NCBI GenBank assembly: GCA_946807835.1
Contig: OX327693.1
Span: forward strand, 8,697,501 to 8,761,500
DNA length: 64,000 nucleotides
Source: Ailanthus altissimus
Taxonomy: Eukaryota; Streptophyta; Magnoliopsida; Sapindales; Simaroubaceae
Direction of reading: 5' to 3'
Of this stretch, positions 1 through 10,915 are shown piece by piece. The position numbers and the translations under genes are program-made. Below the pieces are notes generated by a model, which had not been told where the DNA came from, did not search any database, and saw only the letters and a program-made list of their open reading frames with translations. The first letter of the stretch is position 1. Every line of letters begins with the position of its first letter.

Positions 1-882
1 ATTCATTAAGATCAAGTCTAAATAATACCATACATTCTACTTAGGTATATGTTTATCCTAGATGAAACTCATAGTTATTACTCTATGATCATGCATCAAA
101 CTATCCTAGGCTAAACACATGAATCCTTTTATCAAGTTCATTATGGTTTTCCAATCATTCAATATATTGATAAGGTATAATGAAAGCATTAAACACAATA
201 TAGAATAAATTAATTATAATAATTAAGTTCATGAACTAAGAATCAATGAAATTCAACTATATACTAAATTCATATAGTCTAACCCTAGAATAACAAGTTT
301 AGCTCATCACAAAACCAAGAGTATCAAACCAATTCATGAATAAGAGCAAGAACAAGAACAAGAACAAGAACAAGAACATAATAATAAGAAAAGAGAAGAA
401 AAACTAATCAAGAAGATGTCTTGAATTGCTTCTTTCTTAATCTTGACTCAAAGCTTGATTTTTGATTTCTTGGTTTTGATTTTTGATTTTGTATTATGAA
501 TTCTTTCTCTAAATTCTTACCTCTCTAAAGTCTTGAATTAAGGCTTTTGGCCTTCTATTTATAGGTTTATGTCTTCAAATTAGGGTAAAACATCAAATAA
601 AAATCAGATTAGGATTACTATTTACGAGTATTGTTCATGGGGGAGCACTGTTCACGCAGCTACATAGCGCTGTATATACTGTAGCTCAGTACTGTAGCAA
701 ATCTATTTTAGCATTTTGATGTTTTTGCCTTATTTGCTTCGAATGTTTCATCTCCATTTGCTCCATTGACTCAAAACTTATAAAATAATAATAAAATACA
801 TAAAAAGCCAAATAATGTTAATTTAAACAAACAAATATTAAGTTTGAAAGATAGAAATATTGCACCTAATTAACCCATATCA
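1..882 (-). repeat. Athila-like LTR, 5' two-thirds (minus), cut by window edge
   Basis: Read on the minus strand this begins TGATATGGGTTAATTAGG (right edge, 882) and matches the starts of the LTRs at 21524, 21958 and 53817. It then matches their body: the GCTACAGT/GTTCAC-rich stretch (600-710) and the block with 'CATGATCATAGAGTAATAAC' (60-110) that recurs at 9220, 22760, 25370 and 37860. A short (AACAAG)n run sits at 343-378. The 3' end of the LTR lies outside the window, so completeness and target duplication cannot be checked. Confidence 0.8.
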
Positions 883-2035
883 GTAAGCCATTTATTATTT
901 AACTTTAAAATGACTAAAATGGCCTTACTTGTTGGACAAGTAAAATTATTATTTATTCATAAAATTATTATTTTTTTTAATAAAATAGCAATAATATATT
1001 TGATATTATTTTAAACAAGTCAAACAATGATATTTTACTCATTTGTAATATATGTTTCATTATTTAAATAATTGTAAAGACAAGTAAGCATGGCTAATTC
1101 TTACAAGGTAGGGGCTGAATGCATTTGAAAATGTTTCTCTTTTGGCTTCCACTTTCGACAATCACACACATGCCTTTTGTAATTCTTTAATTTGATTAAA
1201 GAATTATTTAACAAGAGTAAATGGCCTTAGCAAGGGTTGTCATACTTTGGTGGGGCCGTATTTTACTTGCCAAAAAGAGAAAGAGTTTCTCTATTTGGTT
1301 ACAAATTTCAGCCAAGTGCATTCATACTTTTTGTTTCATTTGTTTATTGTAAGCAAATAAAGGAAACAAAGGAAAATGGCTAAAGTGTTGTAAGCCATAC
1401 TTGTGCATCACTTGTTGCTTGTTTGGAAGCAAATAATTAAAGCAAATAAAGAGCACAAATTTGCTCATTTTGGGGTGAAGTTACACAACCATATAGAAAG
1501 AAAAAAGAAAAGCTTTAAAATTTTCAAGTGTTGGGCATTGTTCAAGTGTTGAACTTCATCATCTTCTTTTCTTTCAAATGGCTGGCCAAACTGATTGTAA
1601 TAATATATGATTTTTTTTATTTAAATGTTAAAGTAGAATAAATATCATTTATAGCTTATAGTACTCCATAGCTTAAGGTGTTAAGAAAATTAGTTTAAGT
1701 GTTAAACTAAGGTTTAATTATTAAACTTTGCTAAAATCAAGCTGCTATTCTAGTCTGTTTAAGCCCACGAAGTTGGGTGCTAGAATTAAAAACAAGTTCA
1801 CTTCAAGGTGGGAACTCTAGCTAAATTATTCACAAGGCTTGTTAAGGTGATTGCTCAATACTTATAATTTCATTTATGTGATAAATTAAAATTTTATTGT
1901 GTTTATCAATTTAAAAAATTAGATTTTTAGTTACCGCTGCTATGAATATTGTATGAGATACACATATTTGTAATGATGAACACAATACTCATACATATAC
2001 ACCCTAAAATAATCATTACTTTCAATAATCAATAC
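883..2035 (+). repeat. Family-G repeat, 3' part (non-coding LTR-like)
   Basis: No reading frame. The last 120 bases (GTTACCGCTGCTATGAATATTG... to ...ACACCCTAAAATAATCA) align with the end of the 2-kb repeat at 7012-8999 and, in reverse, with 44620-44750. The upstream part shares only the general plan (poor-quality AT-rich stretch, a GGCCAA-containing segment, then a tripartite end). I infer a diverged third copy of the same LTR-like family. The boundary with the Athila LTR at 882 is sharp. Confidence 0.45.
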
Positions 2036-2530
2036 ATGTGATTGTTCCATTATTGGCATGATTGCCTTATTGATTAAAAGGCCATAGTTGCCCTATGATT
2101 GCTCATTAACTCTGTTGATTTTGGGCATTATAGTCTTTCACTAGGGTTGGCCCAAACTTTAGAGGGGAATATGGGGTCAACCAGTTTTCAGTATTAACTT
2201 ATTAATATTGAAAACTCTATTATTATTCTTGGGCTAATAGATTTTTACTCTCAGATTTTGAGTTTTATTCAAGAATGTTTAAAAAGTGCGAGCTTTAGAT
2301 TTGCTAAAGAGTGTTTTTATTATAACTTGGGGGCCTTGGTTCTAAACAAGAGAGGGAATCTCTTGATGGGGCTTAGTATTCCATGTAATTTATTGTCACG
2401 CTAAGGTGTAAAGCTATTTTGTCATGCAAAAAATTTTCATAACGGTCAATTCTAATCGGTGGAGTGAGGTCTTGATGAACTTTCATATATGGGATATATA
2501 TGATAGGTTATTGAATGAGCTGGTACAAAC
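2036..2530 (+). repeat. Family-H repeat, copy 1 (partial)
   Basis: Direct, easily aligned match to 3440-3910, including GGTCAACCAGTTTTCAGTAT, the CATGTAA...TTGTCACGCTAAGGTGTA stretch and GGTGGAGTGAGGTCTTGATG. No coding capacity seen. Copy 2 is longer at its 5' side and runs directly into the tandem arrays. The nature of the family is unknown; an LTR or leader of an uncharacterised retroelement is possible. Confidence 0.6.
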
Positions 2531-2703
2531 ACAATATCTTTACTAATTGTCATTAAAACCAATCCTTATCCATTAGACACGTATCATGTTAAAAGGTTAA
2601 TCTAATATAGAGGTGTTATAGCATTTTTCCTCTTTAATGTTTTCTAATACTCACTTAAATCTTAATAATTTCACTTATTTGTGTGTATATATATATATCG
2701 ATA

Positions 2704-2734
<31 letters not shown>

Positions 2735-3150
2735 TTACATATAAAGGCTTATTTATTTAGAAAAAAAAAATTTTGTGGGGTTTAAGAGAACTAGAGCCCT
2801 TAGCTAGTCAACCTCTAATTAAAACATGACATATTATGATGCATTACCATCTTTATTGTTAGAATCCAATAGTTAACAATTTAGTTAATGAATGTAATAA
2901 TGCATAAAGGCATAACCAAAATTTGTACTTACCAAAGTCCAAATTAAACCCATTGGTATTTTATTAAAAGTATATGGATAAGTTTAAACTTTCATAATAA
3001 CTACGTGTTTATTGTTGTAAATAAATAAAATAATAAAATTTATAGTTAAAACACAAATACAACCCAGAGGAATGATTAGCCTTGCTTTTGACTTGAAAAT
3101 GTGGACAACTTCTACGTCAATAAGTTGAATTTATATATATATATTTGAGA
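2531..3150. other. AT-rich spacer with (TA)n microsatellite
   Basis: No gene or recognisable element. A (TA)n tract interrupted by CG and GT lies at 2682-2735 and an A-run at 2761-2770. Nothing else supported. Confidence 0.6.
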
Positions 3151-3924
3151 AATATAACGTGTCACCGCCATTTTTCACGCTCTATAAATTCTATAAACTA
3201 CAAAATAAAAAACGGTAATGGTCTTGCTAGTAGTAGTGTCAACGAGGACCCTCTGATAATTAAGTCAGCCTAACAAAATAATATGTGTTAGGAGAGAAAA
3301 ATAAAAAAATAAAAAATAAAGAAGAGTTTAGAACCCATCTTTATTTATAATAGAGCTTCTTTTATATATTTTTGGGCATAGGTATTTTTTTAAGAGGACC
3401 ATCAATACTATTTGTTTCATAATTTTCTAAATTAAGGGCCATAATCAATGTCTATGATTACCTCATTATTGCCATAATTGCCTCATTAATTAAAGGGCCC
3501 TAATTGCCCCATTAAATCCATTGATTTTGGGTATTATACTCTTCCATTAGGATTGACCTAAAATTTAGAGGGGAACAGGGGGTCAACCAGTTTTCAGTAT
3601 TAACTTGTTGATACTAAAACTCTATTATTGTATTCGGGCTGACAAAATTTTGCCCTCAGATTTTGATTTTTATTCGAGAATGTTTAAAAACTAGGAACTT
3701 TAGGTTTACTGAAGAGTGTTCTTATTATAAACTGGAGGCTTTGGTTTTAAATAAGAAAAAGAACCTTTTGATGGGGTTGGGTATTCCATGTAACATATTG
3801 CTAGGCTAGGGTGTAGAGCTATTTTGTCATGCGAATAATTTTCATAATGGTCAATTCTAGTCGGTAGAGTAAGGTCTTGATGAACTTCTATATATGGAAT
3901 GGTCTAGAACCTTCATATAAGGTT
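3151..3924 (+). repeat. Family-H repeat, copy 2 (longest copy)
   Basis: The 3' two-thirds repeats 2036-2530. The 5' third (3151-3440: ACGTGTCACCGCCA, the GGTAATGGTCTTG block, the GGAGAGAAAAATAAAA tract) matches 18780-19090. The family therefore has at least three copies here, and this one defines a unit of about 770 bp. It adjoins the 150-bp tandem array with no gap, so the arrays may belong to the same element. Confidence 0.55.
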
Positions 3925-5400
3925 TTTGAATCTTTTATATGGCTTTCAAGTGTTCTGTGGGGACCAAACCTTCCTCATTAAAACTTTGAGTATTTTTTTC
4001 CCAGATTGCAGGATCCACGATGGAGTAATCATTGTAAGAGTTAAACCCTCACAGAAGGCCCTTTGTTTTTATAGCATAGGAGGGGGTAATCATATGAGTG
4101 TTGAACCCACCTATAAGGCTTTTTTGATAACTCATGATCTAGGAGACTACTTTAGTTAGAGACCTTTTGTGAGAGTCAAACATTTCCATTGAACTATCAT
4201 TTTACCCTCGAACTACATAGCAAAGCCTCTGTGTTAGAACCCTTATGAGTGTCGAACCCATTCATAAAGCTTTTATGATAATTCCTAGTCTAGAAGACCT
4301 TTCTAGGTGGGGACCTTTATGAGGATCGAACCCTCTTAACAGGACTATCTTTTTACCTCTGACCGATGTAGTAAAGCCTACGAGAAGGTAACCTTATAAG
4401 TATTGAACTTACCCATATAGCGTTTATAAGTCTTCCTTGTCTGGGGGACTACTCTGGGTGGAGACCTTTGTGAGGATTAAACCCTCTCTACAAGACTATT
4501 ATTTTATCCCCGACCTATATGGTAAAGTTCACAAGGAGGCAACTTTATGAGCATCATTTTGATAACTCTAGGTTCGGGGACTACTCTGGGTGGAAACTTT
4601 TGTGAGGATTAAACACTCCTTATAAAACTATAATTTTACTCTCGACTTATGTAGTAAAGGCCATGAGAAGTAACCTCATGAACGTCGGATACACCTATAA
4701 GGCCTTTCTAATAACTCTTAGTTTAAGGGACCACTCTAGGTGGAGACCTTTGTGAGGATCAAACTTTTTCTATAAGACTATTATTTTACCCTGACCTATG
4801 TAGCAAAACCTACGAAGAGATAGCCTTATGAGTGTTAAAGCTAGTTATAAGGCCTTTCTGATAACTCTTGGTCTCTGGGATCACTCAGAATGGAGAGCTT
4901 TGTGAGGATTGAACATTTTTCACAGGACTATCACTTTACCCCTAACCTATGTAGCAAAGCCTACGATGGGTCAACCTTATGAACATCGAACTTATCCCAC
5001 AGGATTATTATTTTAATTCGACCTATGTAGTAAATCCCAAGAAGGTACAACTCTTTGAGAGTTCAACCTACCCATAAACCTCTTTTGATAACTCTTGGTC
5101 TAAGGGACTATTCTGGGTGGAGATCTTTTGTGAGAGTCGAACCCTTTCACTAGACTATCATTTTACCCTCAACCTATAGTGAAGCTTATGAGGGGACAAT
5201 GTTATAAGTACTGAAACCACCCACAAGGCCTTTCTGATTATTCATAGTCTGAAGGACTACTTCGAGTGGAGACCTTTGTGAGGATTGAACTCTTCTCACA
5301 AAATTATCAATTTATCCTCGACCTATATAGCAAAGCCCACAAGGAGGCAACCTTATGAGCGTTGAACCCACCCATAAGGCTCTTCTAATAATTCCTTGCT
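3925..5400 (+). repeat. Degenerate tandem array, unit about 150 bp, about 10 units
   Basis: A repeating landmark (AAGGCCTTTCTGATAACTC and variants) occurs near 4110, 4262, 4412, 4546, 4700, 4850, 5075, 5226 and 5376. It is followed each time by a GGACTACTCTGGGTGGAGA-type segment, a TTTGTGAGGATTGAACC segment and a GACCTATGTAGCAAAGCC segment. Spacing is close to 150 bp, with one longer step (4850-5075) that contains a partial unit. Copies differ by many substitutions, so this is an old array. The open frame 3926-4159 is chance within the units. Confidence 0.8.
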
Positions 5401-5655
5401 TTCTATTTAGGTGAGGGTTTATTTTTTATAACTAGAAAGGAGAAGTAACGTAGACATAATTTAAATAGTGAAAATAAAATGGCTTACGTGGTTGGCTTTC
5501 ATGAAAGCTTAAGTTAAGTGCTCAGCCTCAGGGTAGAGTTGTGTTAGCTTATGAAAAGTTTTGTCGTCCTTAGGGCATACTTAAATGGCTGATTATAAGA
5601 TAGGGCAGACTCTTATGATTAGCCTTAGGGTGAATTTTGCAAGATTGTTTCCTTG
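5401..5655. other. Spacer between the two tandem arrays
   Basis: No gene and no unit of either array recognised with certainty; the CTTAGGG- and GATTGGCT-like words near 5590-5640 hint at a decayed start of the 50-bp array. Confidence 0.4.
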
Positions 5656-6990
5656 AGAGACAAAGTGACTAGCTCGAGAATGTTTTAGTGAGGACTTGAT
5701 CTTCTTTAGCCCAAGTGACCAGCTCGAGGTTCTTTTGGTGAGGATTTGATCTTCTTGAGTCTAAGTGATTGGCTCAAGCTCCCTTTAGTGAGGACTTGAT
5801 CTCCTTAAGCCTAAGTAATCGACTTAGTTTTTATGGTAATAACTTAAGTGATTGAGTTCTTTGAGAGCCTAAATAACCGAGTCAAGGTCTTTGGTGAGAA
5901 ATTTAAGTGGTCGGGCTATTTGAGAGTAAGTGATTGGCTTGGGGTTCTTTGGTAAAAACTTGATCTTCTTGAGTCCAAGTGACTGGCTCAAGTTTCTTTT
6001 GGTGAGGACTTGATCTTTTTGAGCCTAAGTGATCAACTCAATTTTTTTGGTGAGAACTTAAGTGATTAGGCTCCTTGAGAGCCTAAGTGACCGAGTTGGG
6101 GTATTTGGTGAGAAATTTAGGTGGTCAGGCTTTTTTAGAGTAAATGATGGGCTCGGGGTTCTTGGCAAAAATTTAAGTAATTGAGCTCCTTGAAATCCTA
6201 AGTGACTAGGTCCGAGTTTTTTGGCAAGGACTTGATCTCTTTGAACCTAAGTAATCGGCTCAGTTATTTGTGAAAACTTGATCTCCTTTACCCTAAGCAA
6301 CTGACTCAGGGTTTTTGGTGAGGACTTAATCTCGTTAAGCCTAAGTGACCAGCTCGATTTTCTTAGTTAGAACTTAAGTGATGGGTTTCTTTAGAGCCTA
6401 AGTGACTAGATTAGGGTCTTTGATGAGAACTTTATTGGTCGGACTCTTTGACGACTGGCTCGGGGCCATTGGCAGAAATTTAAGTAATTGGGCTTCTTAT
6501 GAGCCTAAGTGACCGGGTTGGGATTCTTTAGTGATGATCTTTTTGAGCCCAAGTGACCTACTTGGGGTTTTTTTGGTAAGGACTTGATCTCCTTGAGCCT
6601 AAGTGATCGACTTAGTTTTCTTGGTGAGAATTTAAATGATTGGGCTCTTTAACAGTCTAAGTGATTAGGTTGGGGTATTTGGTGAGAAATTTAGGTGGTC
6701 GAGCTCTTTGAGAACAAGTGATCAGCTTGGGGTCCTTGGTTAAAATTTAAGTAATTGAGCTCTTTAAAAATCTAAGTGACTGGGTCAAGGTTCTTGATAA
6801 AAATTAATTTCGTCTCGTTAAGAGCTTAAGTGACCGAGTCTAATTTGTTATAAGAACTTAGGTAGTTAAACTTCTTAAGAGCCAAAGTGTTTGAGCTTGT
6901 TATTTTTAGTGATAAGTAATTTTGACTCATTGAGCCAAGTGATCGGCTTAAGTGAAATTTAGATGTTCAAGGTTCTAAGTAATTGGCTTA
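5656..6990 (+). repeat. Tandem array, unit about 50 bp with a longer variant, about 25 units
   Basis: Units begin with AAGTGACCGGCTCGGGGTTC-type sequence, then GGTGAGGACTTGATCT, then CCTTGAGCCT. Three consecutive units at 5658-5807 are each exactly 50 bp. A second unit type of about 58-60 bp carries GAACTTAAGTGATTGGGCTC and TTGAGAGCCT instead, and is interspersed with the first. A period of 50 is not a multiple of 3 and stops occur in every frame, so it is non-coding. It lies directly downstream of the 150-bp array and upstream of a family-G repeat. Confidence 0.8.
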
Positions 6991-7011
6991 AGAGAGAATA
7001 GGATTTTGTTA

Positions 7012-8999
7012 AAGGCTTTAATGAAAGATGTTCATAATATAAAGTCAAATCTAAATGTTTCTAAGAGTTAGCAGGTTATAATAGCCAGCGAGATCTAAAT
7101 AGTTAGAACCTTATCTATAATGTGACAAAGACCTGAGAATCTACTAATAATGACATAGTTGCAAAGAGTTGCAATAGATACTAAGAAATGTCATTATTTA
7201 AGTATTTTCTCAAATAAAGAGTTCTTAATCTACGTTCACCAATAAAGGTTTATCGGTGAAACACAATAATATAGATTAGTGTATGTCTATATCTGTATTG
7301 TACAGATGATTATTCTTAATTAACCATGAGCTTGGTTGAAGCTCATATAGATATACAGGTATTCAGTTAGGATTGGATACTGAACAGACTCACGAGGACC
7401 CCAATAGATATCCTATGACACCGTCAAAAGAAGGTCCTCTCAAGTGGAGTAGTATTTGTGGTCCTTCGACCTAAGCGCCACGGTGGACTTGTGGGAGATC
7501 CACCATACTTTGGTTTCACGTATGTCAGAGACCTTTCATGGTCTGACCACTACGTGTCGCTGGATATAGTCTGATGCTCATGGAGTTCGGTGTGCGTAGA
7601 TATGGGATTTGCCAGCTCACATAGATCAGTTGTATATCCGATACTTCGAGATTGTATCTTATAAAGTCTTATAGCCGTAAGCAACCAATCTGGGAAAAGA
7701 GTTTCCTATAGGTTTGAACATTATAACAAAAGTGTTTGCATATAATGTTCATTAAGATACGAATCTAGAGATAAAGAAATGGATGGAATTATTGGAATTT
7801 GACGATAATGATCTATATCCCGCTTATCCAGGATATAATGATGAAAGGATTATATGAATATGTAGTAACCTCAACATGTATGGTTTAACGCGCTAATTTG
7901 TAACATCTGTGACGTGTGTGTGGGGCATCGATCGCGGACTTATGGAATAGTTTTATTTGATGAATCGGACGTGGACCTAGGGAGTCTCAATATGAAATTT
8001 ACTCTTTGAGCACTTGGACAGCGTACCATATTAAATAGTTCAATATAGTAAAATCCAGCAATTTACTAAGGTTAAGTTAACTAAAGTATATGGTTAAATG
8101 GTAGGACCCACTTTAGGTTTACTTGATAACCTAGTAAGGACATAAATGTAATTTTATTTAATGATTATTTAATTGTTAAATAATTCAAATAAATATTTAT
8201 TTATTTAATTGTTAAATAAATAATTTAGTTTAACTATGGTTAAGAGTTAACCATTTAGTTAAGTTAAGTTAACCTTAATGGTTAAGTAAAAGTTAACCTA
8301 ACTATGGTTAAGTTAGTTAACTATGATTAAAATATTTAAATGTTCTTTTACCTAACTAGAGTTAAGTGTTAACTATAGTTAGAATATTTAAATGTTCATT
8401 TAACCTAACTAGAGTTAAGAGTTAACTATGATTAGGTTAGGTTAAATGCAAATTGAAATTAAAGGTAATAAATAATATTAAATTCATTTGTATAAATAAG
8501 ACAAATGTAATTAAAATTCATAAGTTTGTTAATTTTCATTTTGCTAAAAATTTGGCCAACCATTACAAAGAGAGAAAAGAGAAATTATTTTCTAATTATT
8601 GGATTTAAGAGTTGAATTCATAATTTTCTTTTATAAGGTATAAAACCAATTTAGCAAAATAGGTTTTAATTAATTGATTAAGTGTTAATCAAAAGAAAAA
8701 ATCAAGAACATAAGTTTAAATTGTTAAAATTTTGTTGGATCAAAAGCTGTCATTCTAGATAATCAAACCCACCATTGTTGATTACTAGAATTGATTAAAT
8801 ATAACATTTCGGTGGACTTCAACAATTTTCATCCAAAGGCTTCAAGGGTTATTTCTCAATTTCGTTTCAGTTAATTCATTTAATATGTAATGATTGTGTT
8901 TACTGCAATGTTTTAAGCTTCCGCTGCCTGATTATATGTATGAGATATGTATACATTGTTGTTAAACACAAAACTCACATGCAAACACCCTTGAATAAT
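7012..8999 (+). repeat. Family-G repeat, near-complete copy (LTR-like, about 2 kb)
   Basis: Non-coding. It aligns along most of its length with the reverse complement of 44620-46870: the AGTTGCAA.AGTTGCAA pair (7150), GAACAGACTCACGAGGACC (7382), the CTTTGGTTTCACGTATGTCAGA stretch (7508), and the 3' end GCTTCCGCTGCCTG...ACACCCTTGAATAATCA. The size, copy number and non-coding nature suggest an LTR of a retrotransposon whose internal region is absent here. The 5' edge is set only where similarity starts. Confidence 0.6.
8210..8450 (+). repeat. GTTAAC/GTTAAGTTAA micro-repeat cluster inside family-G copy
   Basis: About 240 bp built from short permutations of GTTAAC, GTTAAG and TTAACTATG, including a duplicated segment AATATTTAAATGTTC (8327, 8380). 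The corresponding place in the other G copy (45540-45620, reversed) carries a different simple motif (GGTAAATA). The stretch therefore evolved separately in each copy, probably by slippage. Confidence 0.6.
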
Positions 9000-9004
9000 C
9001 AACT

Positions 9005-9729
9005 CTGACACTAAATTGTTAATCTAGGTTTTAACTATGTGAACCTAGTATGGATTTGGATTGTGTTAATTTTTAGTTTATGAACTTGATACATTCAATT
9101 GATTCATTCTATCTTGTGTTTTAATGCTTTCATTATACCTGATTAATATTTTGAATGATTGAGGAACCGTGATGAACTTGACAAAGGGATTCATCTGTTT
9201 AGCCTAGGGTAGTTAGATGCATGATCATAGGGTAACAACTATGAGTTCCATCTAGAATAGACATATACCTAGGTGGCATGTATAGTATGATTTAGACTTG
9301 ATCTTAATGAATTACATTCTAATTTAATTACCATAGACATATAGGTGATTGTTAGAATGCATAATATAGCACTTGACCATCGACAGAGGCTTATGATGTG
9401 ATTAGTGTCTAAGCCAATCAATTGATATTAAGGGATTAACTAAATGGTTAATGAGTCTAATGAAATATTAGGGGGACAAGTCAAAACCATAGACTATCCT
9501 TATTTGTGAATTCTACCATTTATTTTTGTTTAGTTTAATTGATAGAGTTAGATTAAATAATTAAATTTTAGATTGTGATTTTCTGAATAAAAGTTAGGTA
9601 TGTACAATTTTAGTATTGATTTATAGATTTAGATTGCATAGTCCCCGTGGGATCGATATCTGAAATTAAAATCCTATATTACTTGATATGATAGCGTGTA
9701 CATGCGCTAGGATATTAAATCATACATCA
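9005..9729 (+). repeat. Athila-like LTR, 3' half
   Basis: Collinear with the second halves of the LTRs at 21958-23216 and 36973-38378: GAACCTAGTATG, the ATCATAGGGTAACAACTATGAG block, CGACAGAGGCTTATGATGTG, and the terminal CCCCGTGGGATCG...CATACATCA. The LTR end at 9729 is not followed by a recognisable primer-binding site. The 5' half is missing; the left edge abuts the end of the family-G repeat, suggesting truncation by that insertion or a recombination. Confidence 0.75.
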
Positions 9730-10743
9730 ATGCGGTCTACAAAAAAATGATGTAAAAACATTATGAAGATCAACAATTCAAAACTATATAAGAATTACAT
9801 TCAGAAAAAAGATGACGAGAGATAAAGACCTAGATTAGAACATATAGTAGAACTCTGATTCAGAAAGTTGTGATAAGGAGGAACAGGATCATCAAAAGGA
9901 AGATCTTGATCATCAAGGAAAACTTCAGAGCAACAAGAACTTAATACAAAAATTATTGAAGGAACTAGAAAAAGCCTGAGAAAAAAAGGAAAAACATGAA
10001 AAAACTCTTAGAGGATGTGCTAAACACACAATGGAGATAGGAGAAAACTGAGATCCCCATGTATAAAATGACAAATTATTATAAGTAACCGAAAACTATA
10101 GGGCTCCCCCACCAATCGATATAGGTCGAACAAGCTGAAGACTTACCTAAAAACAAAAGTAAAAGTGGGCACAAGACAGAGAGCCTCATGAAGGCAAGAA
10201 TCTGGACCACAAAATGAGAGGTATAAAGACCTGCCACCTGCCATATCTTAAATAGGTGACTAAGAAAGAATGAATAGATATGTATGAGAAAAAGACAAGG
10301 ACAGTAATTTGAATGAACATTATGTTCGATGACTTATATGGCCAAACAAAAGAACAAAGGGAATGTAGACTAAAAATATAATAGAAAGCTCTTTATGAGA
10401 AATTAAGAGGACTGGAGCAGAGAATAACAGTGTTTATAGAAACGAGAGTGTAAAAAAAACTAGCACCACAAACTAGGGATGAGAGGGAGATGAGGTCACC
10501 ACACACTAATGTCTCAGAGATATGAAGTTGCCCACTACTTTCAAAATACCTATCATCACAACCTATAACGATATCTCTTATCCTAACCACTACATAGACT
10601 TGATGAGTAATCTCTTATCTATTACTAGACTTAGATAGAACTAAATATGCAAAATGTTCCACATAAAACTAGAAGGATAAACTTTTTTGTGGCATCAAGG
10701 ACTTAGGCGTAAAACTATCTCACCATACAGCTAACTCACCAAT
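9730..10743 (+). pseudogene. Probable Ty3 gag 5' region, highly degenerate
   Basis: Purine-rich sequence with scattered Lys/Glu/Arg-rich translated fragments and frequent stops, in the position expected for the N-terminal part of the gag that becomes recognisable from about 10690 on. No domain can be named here. The minus-strand frame at 10393-10590 has no resemblance to anything and is treated as chance. Confidence 0.3.
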
Positions 10744-10915
10744 ATGTTTATTGAGAATTTTTTAAGAGCCTATGAATGGAATACAGATCCTGGACATCTA
10801 AAAAAGATTAAACAAGGGCGATCAGAGAGTTTAAAGAACTTAATAGATAGGTTTCACAAAGATGTCATCAAAGTCAAAATATACGACTTGTTAGTTGCTT
10901 TGGAAGCATTAAAGA
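10744..10915 (+). pseudogene. Ty3 gag fragment, 5' side of solo-LTR insertion
   Basis: The frame reads RAYEWNTDPGHLKKIKQG and RSESLKNLIDRFHKDVIKVK. This resembles the retrotransposon gag capsid segment in which '.L..IKQG..ESL..Y..RF' precedes an amphipathic helix. It is interrupted by the LTR at 10916-13549. The frame continues on the far side (13555-13688) if the LTR and one copy of the target duplication are discounted, so the insertion hit a gag that was still open. No start codon is assigned; the ATG at 10744 is simply the first one in the open stretch. Confidence 0.55.

Noticed and set aside
2682..2735. (TA)n tract as a promoter or origin
   Set aside because: Simple microsatellite without other signals; a similar tract occurs at 13842-13873.
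3926..4159. Open frame of 77 codons at the start of the 150-bp array
   Set aside because: It lies entirely in degenerate tandem repeats; equivalent units have stops, so it is chance.
5656..6990. CRISPR-like look of regularly spaced similar units
   Set aside because: Whole units are repeated, with no unique spacers and strong divergence, in a plant nuclear context.
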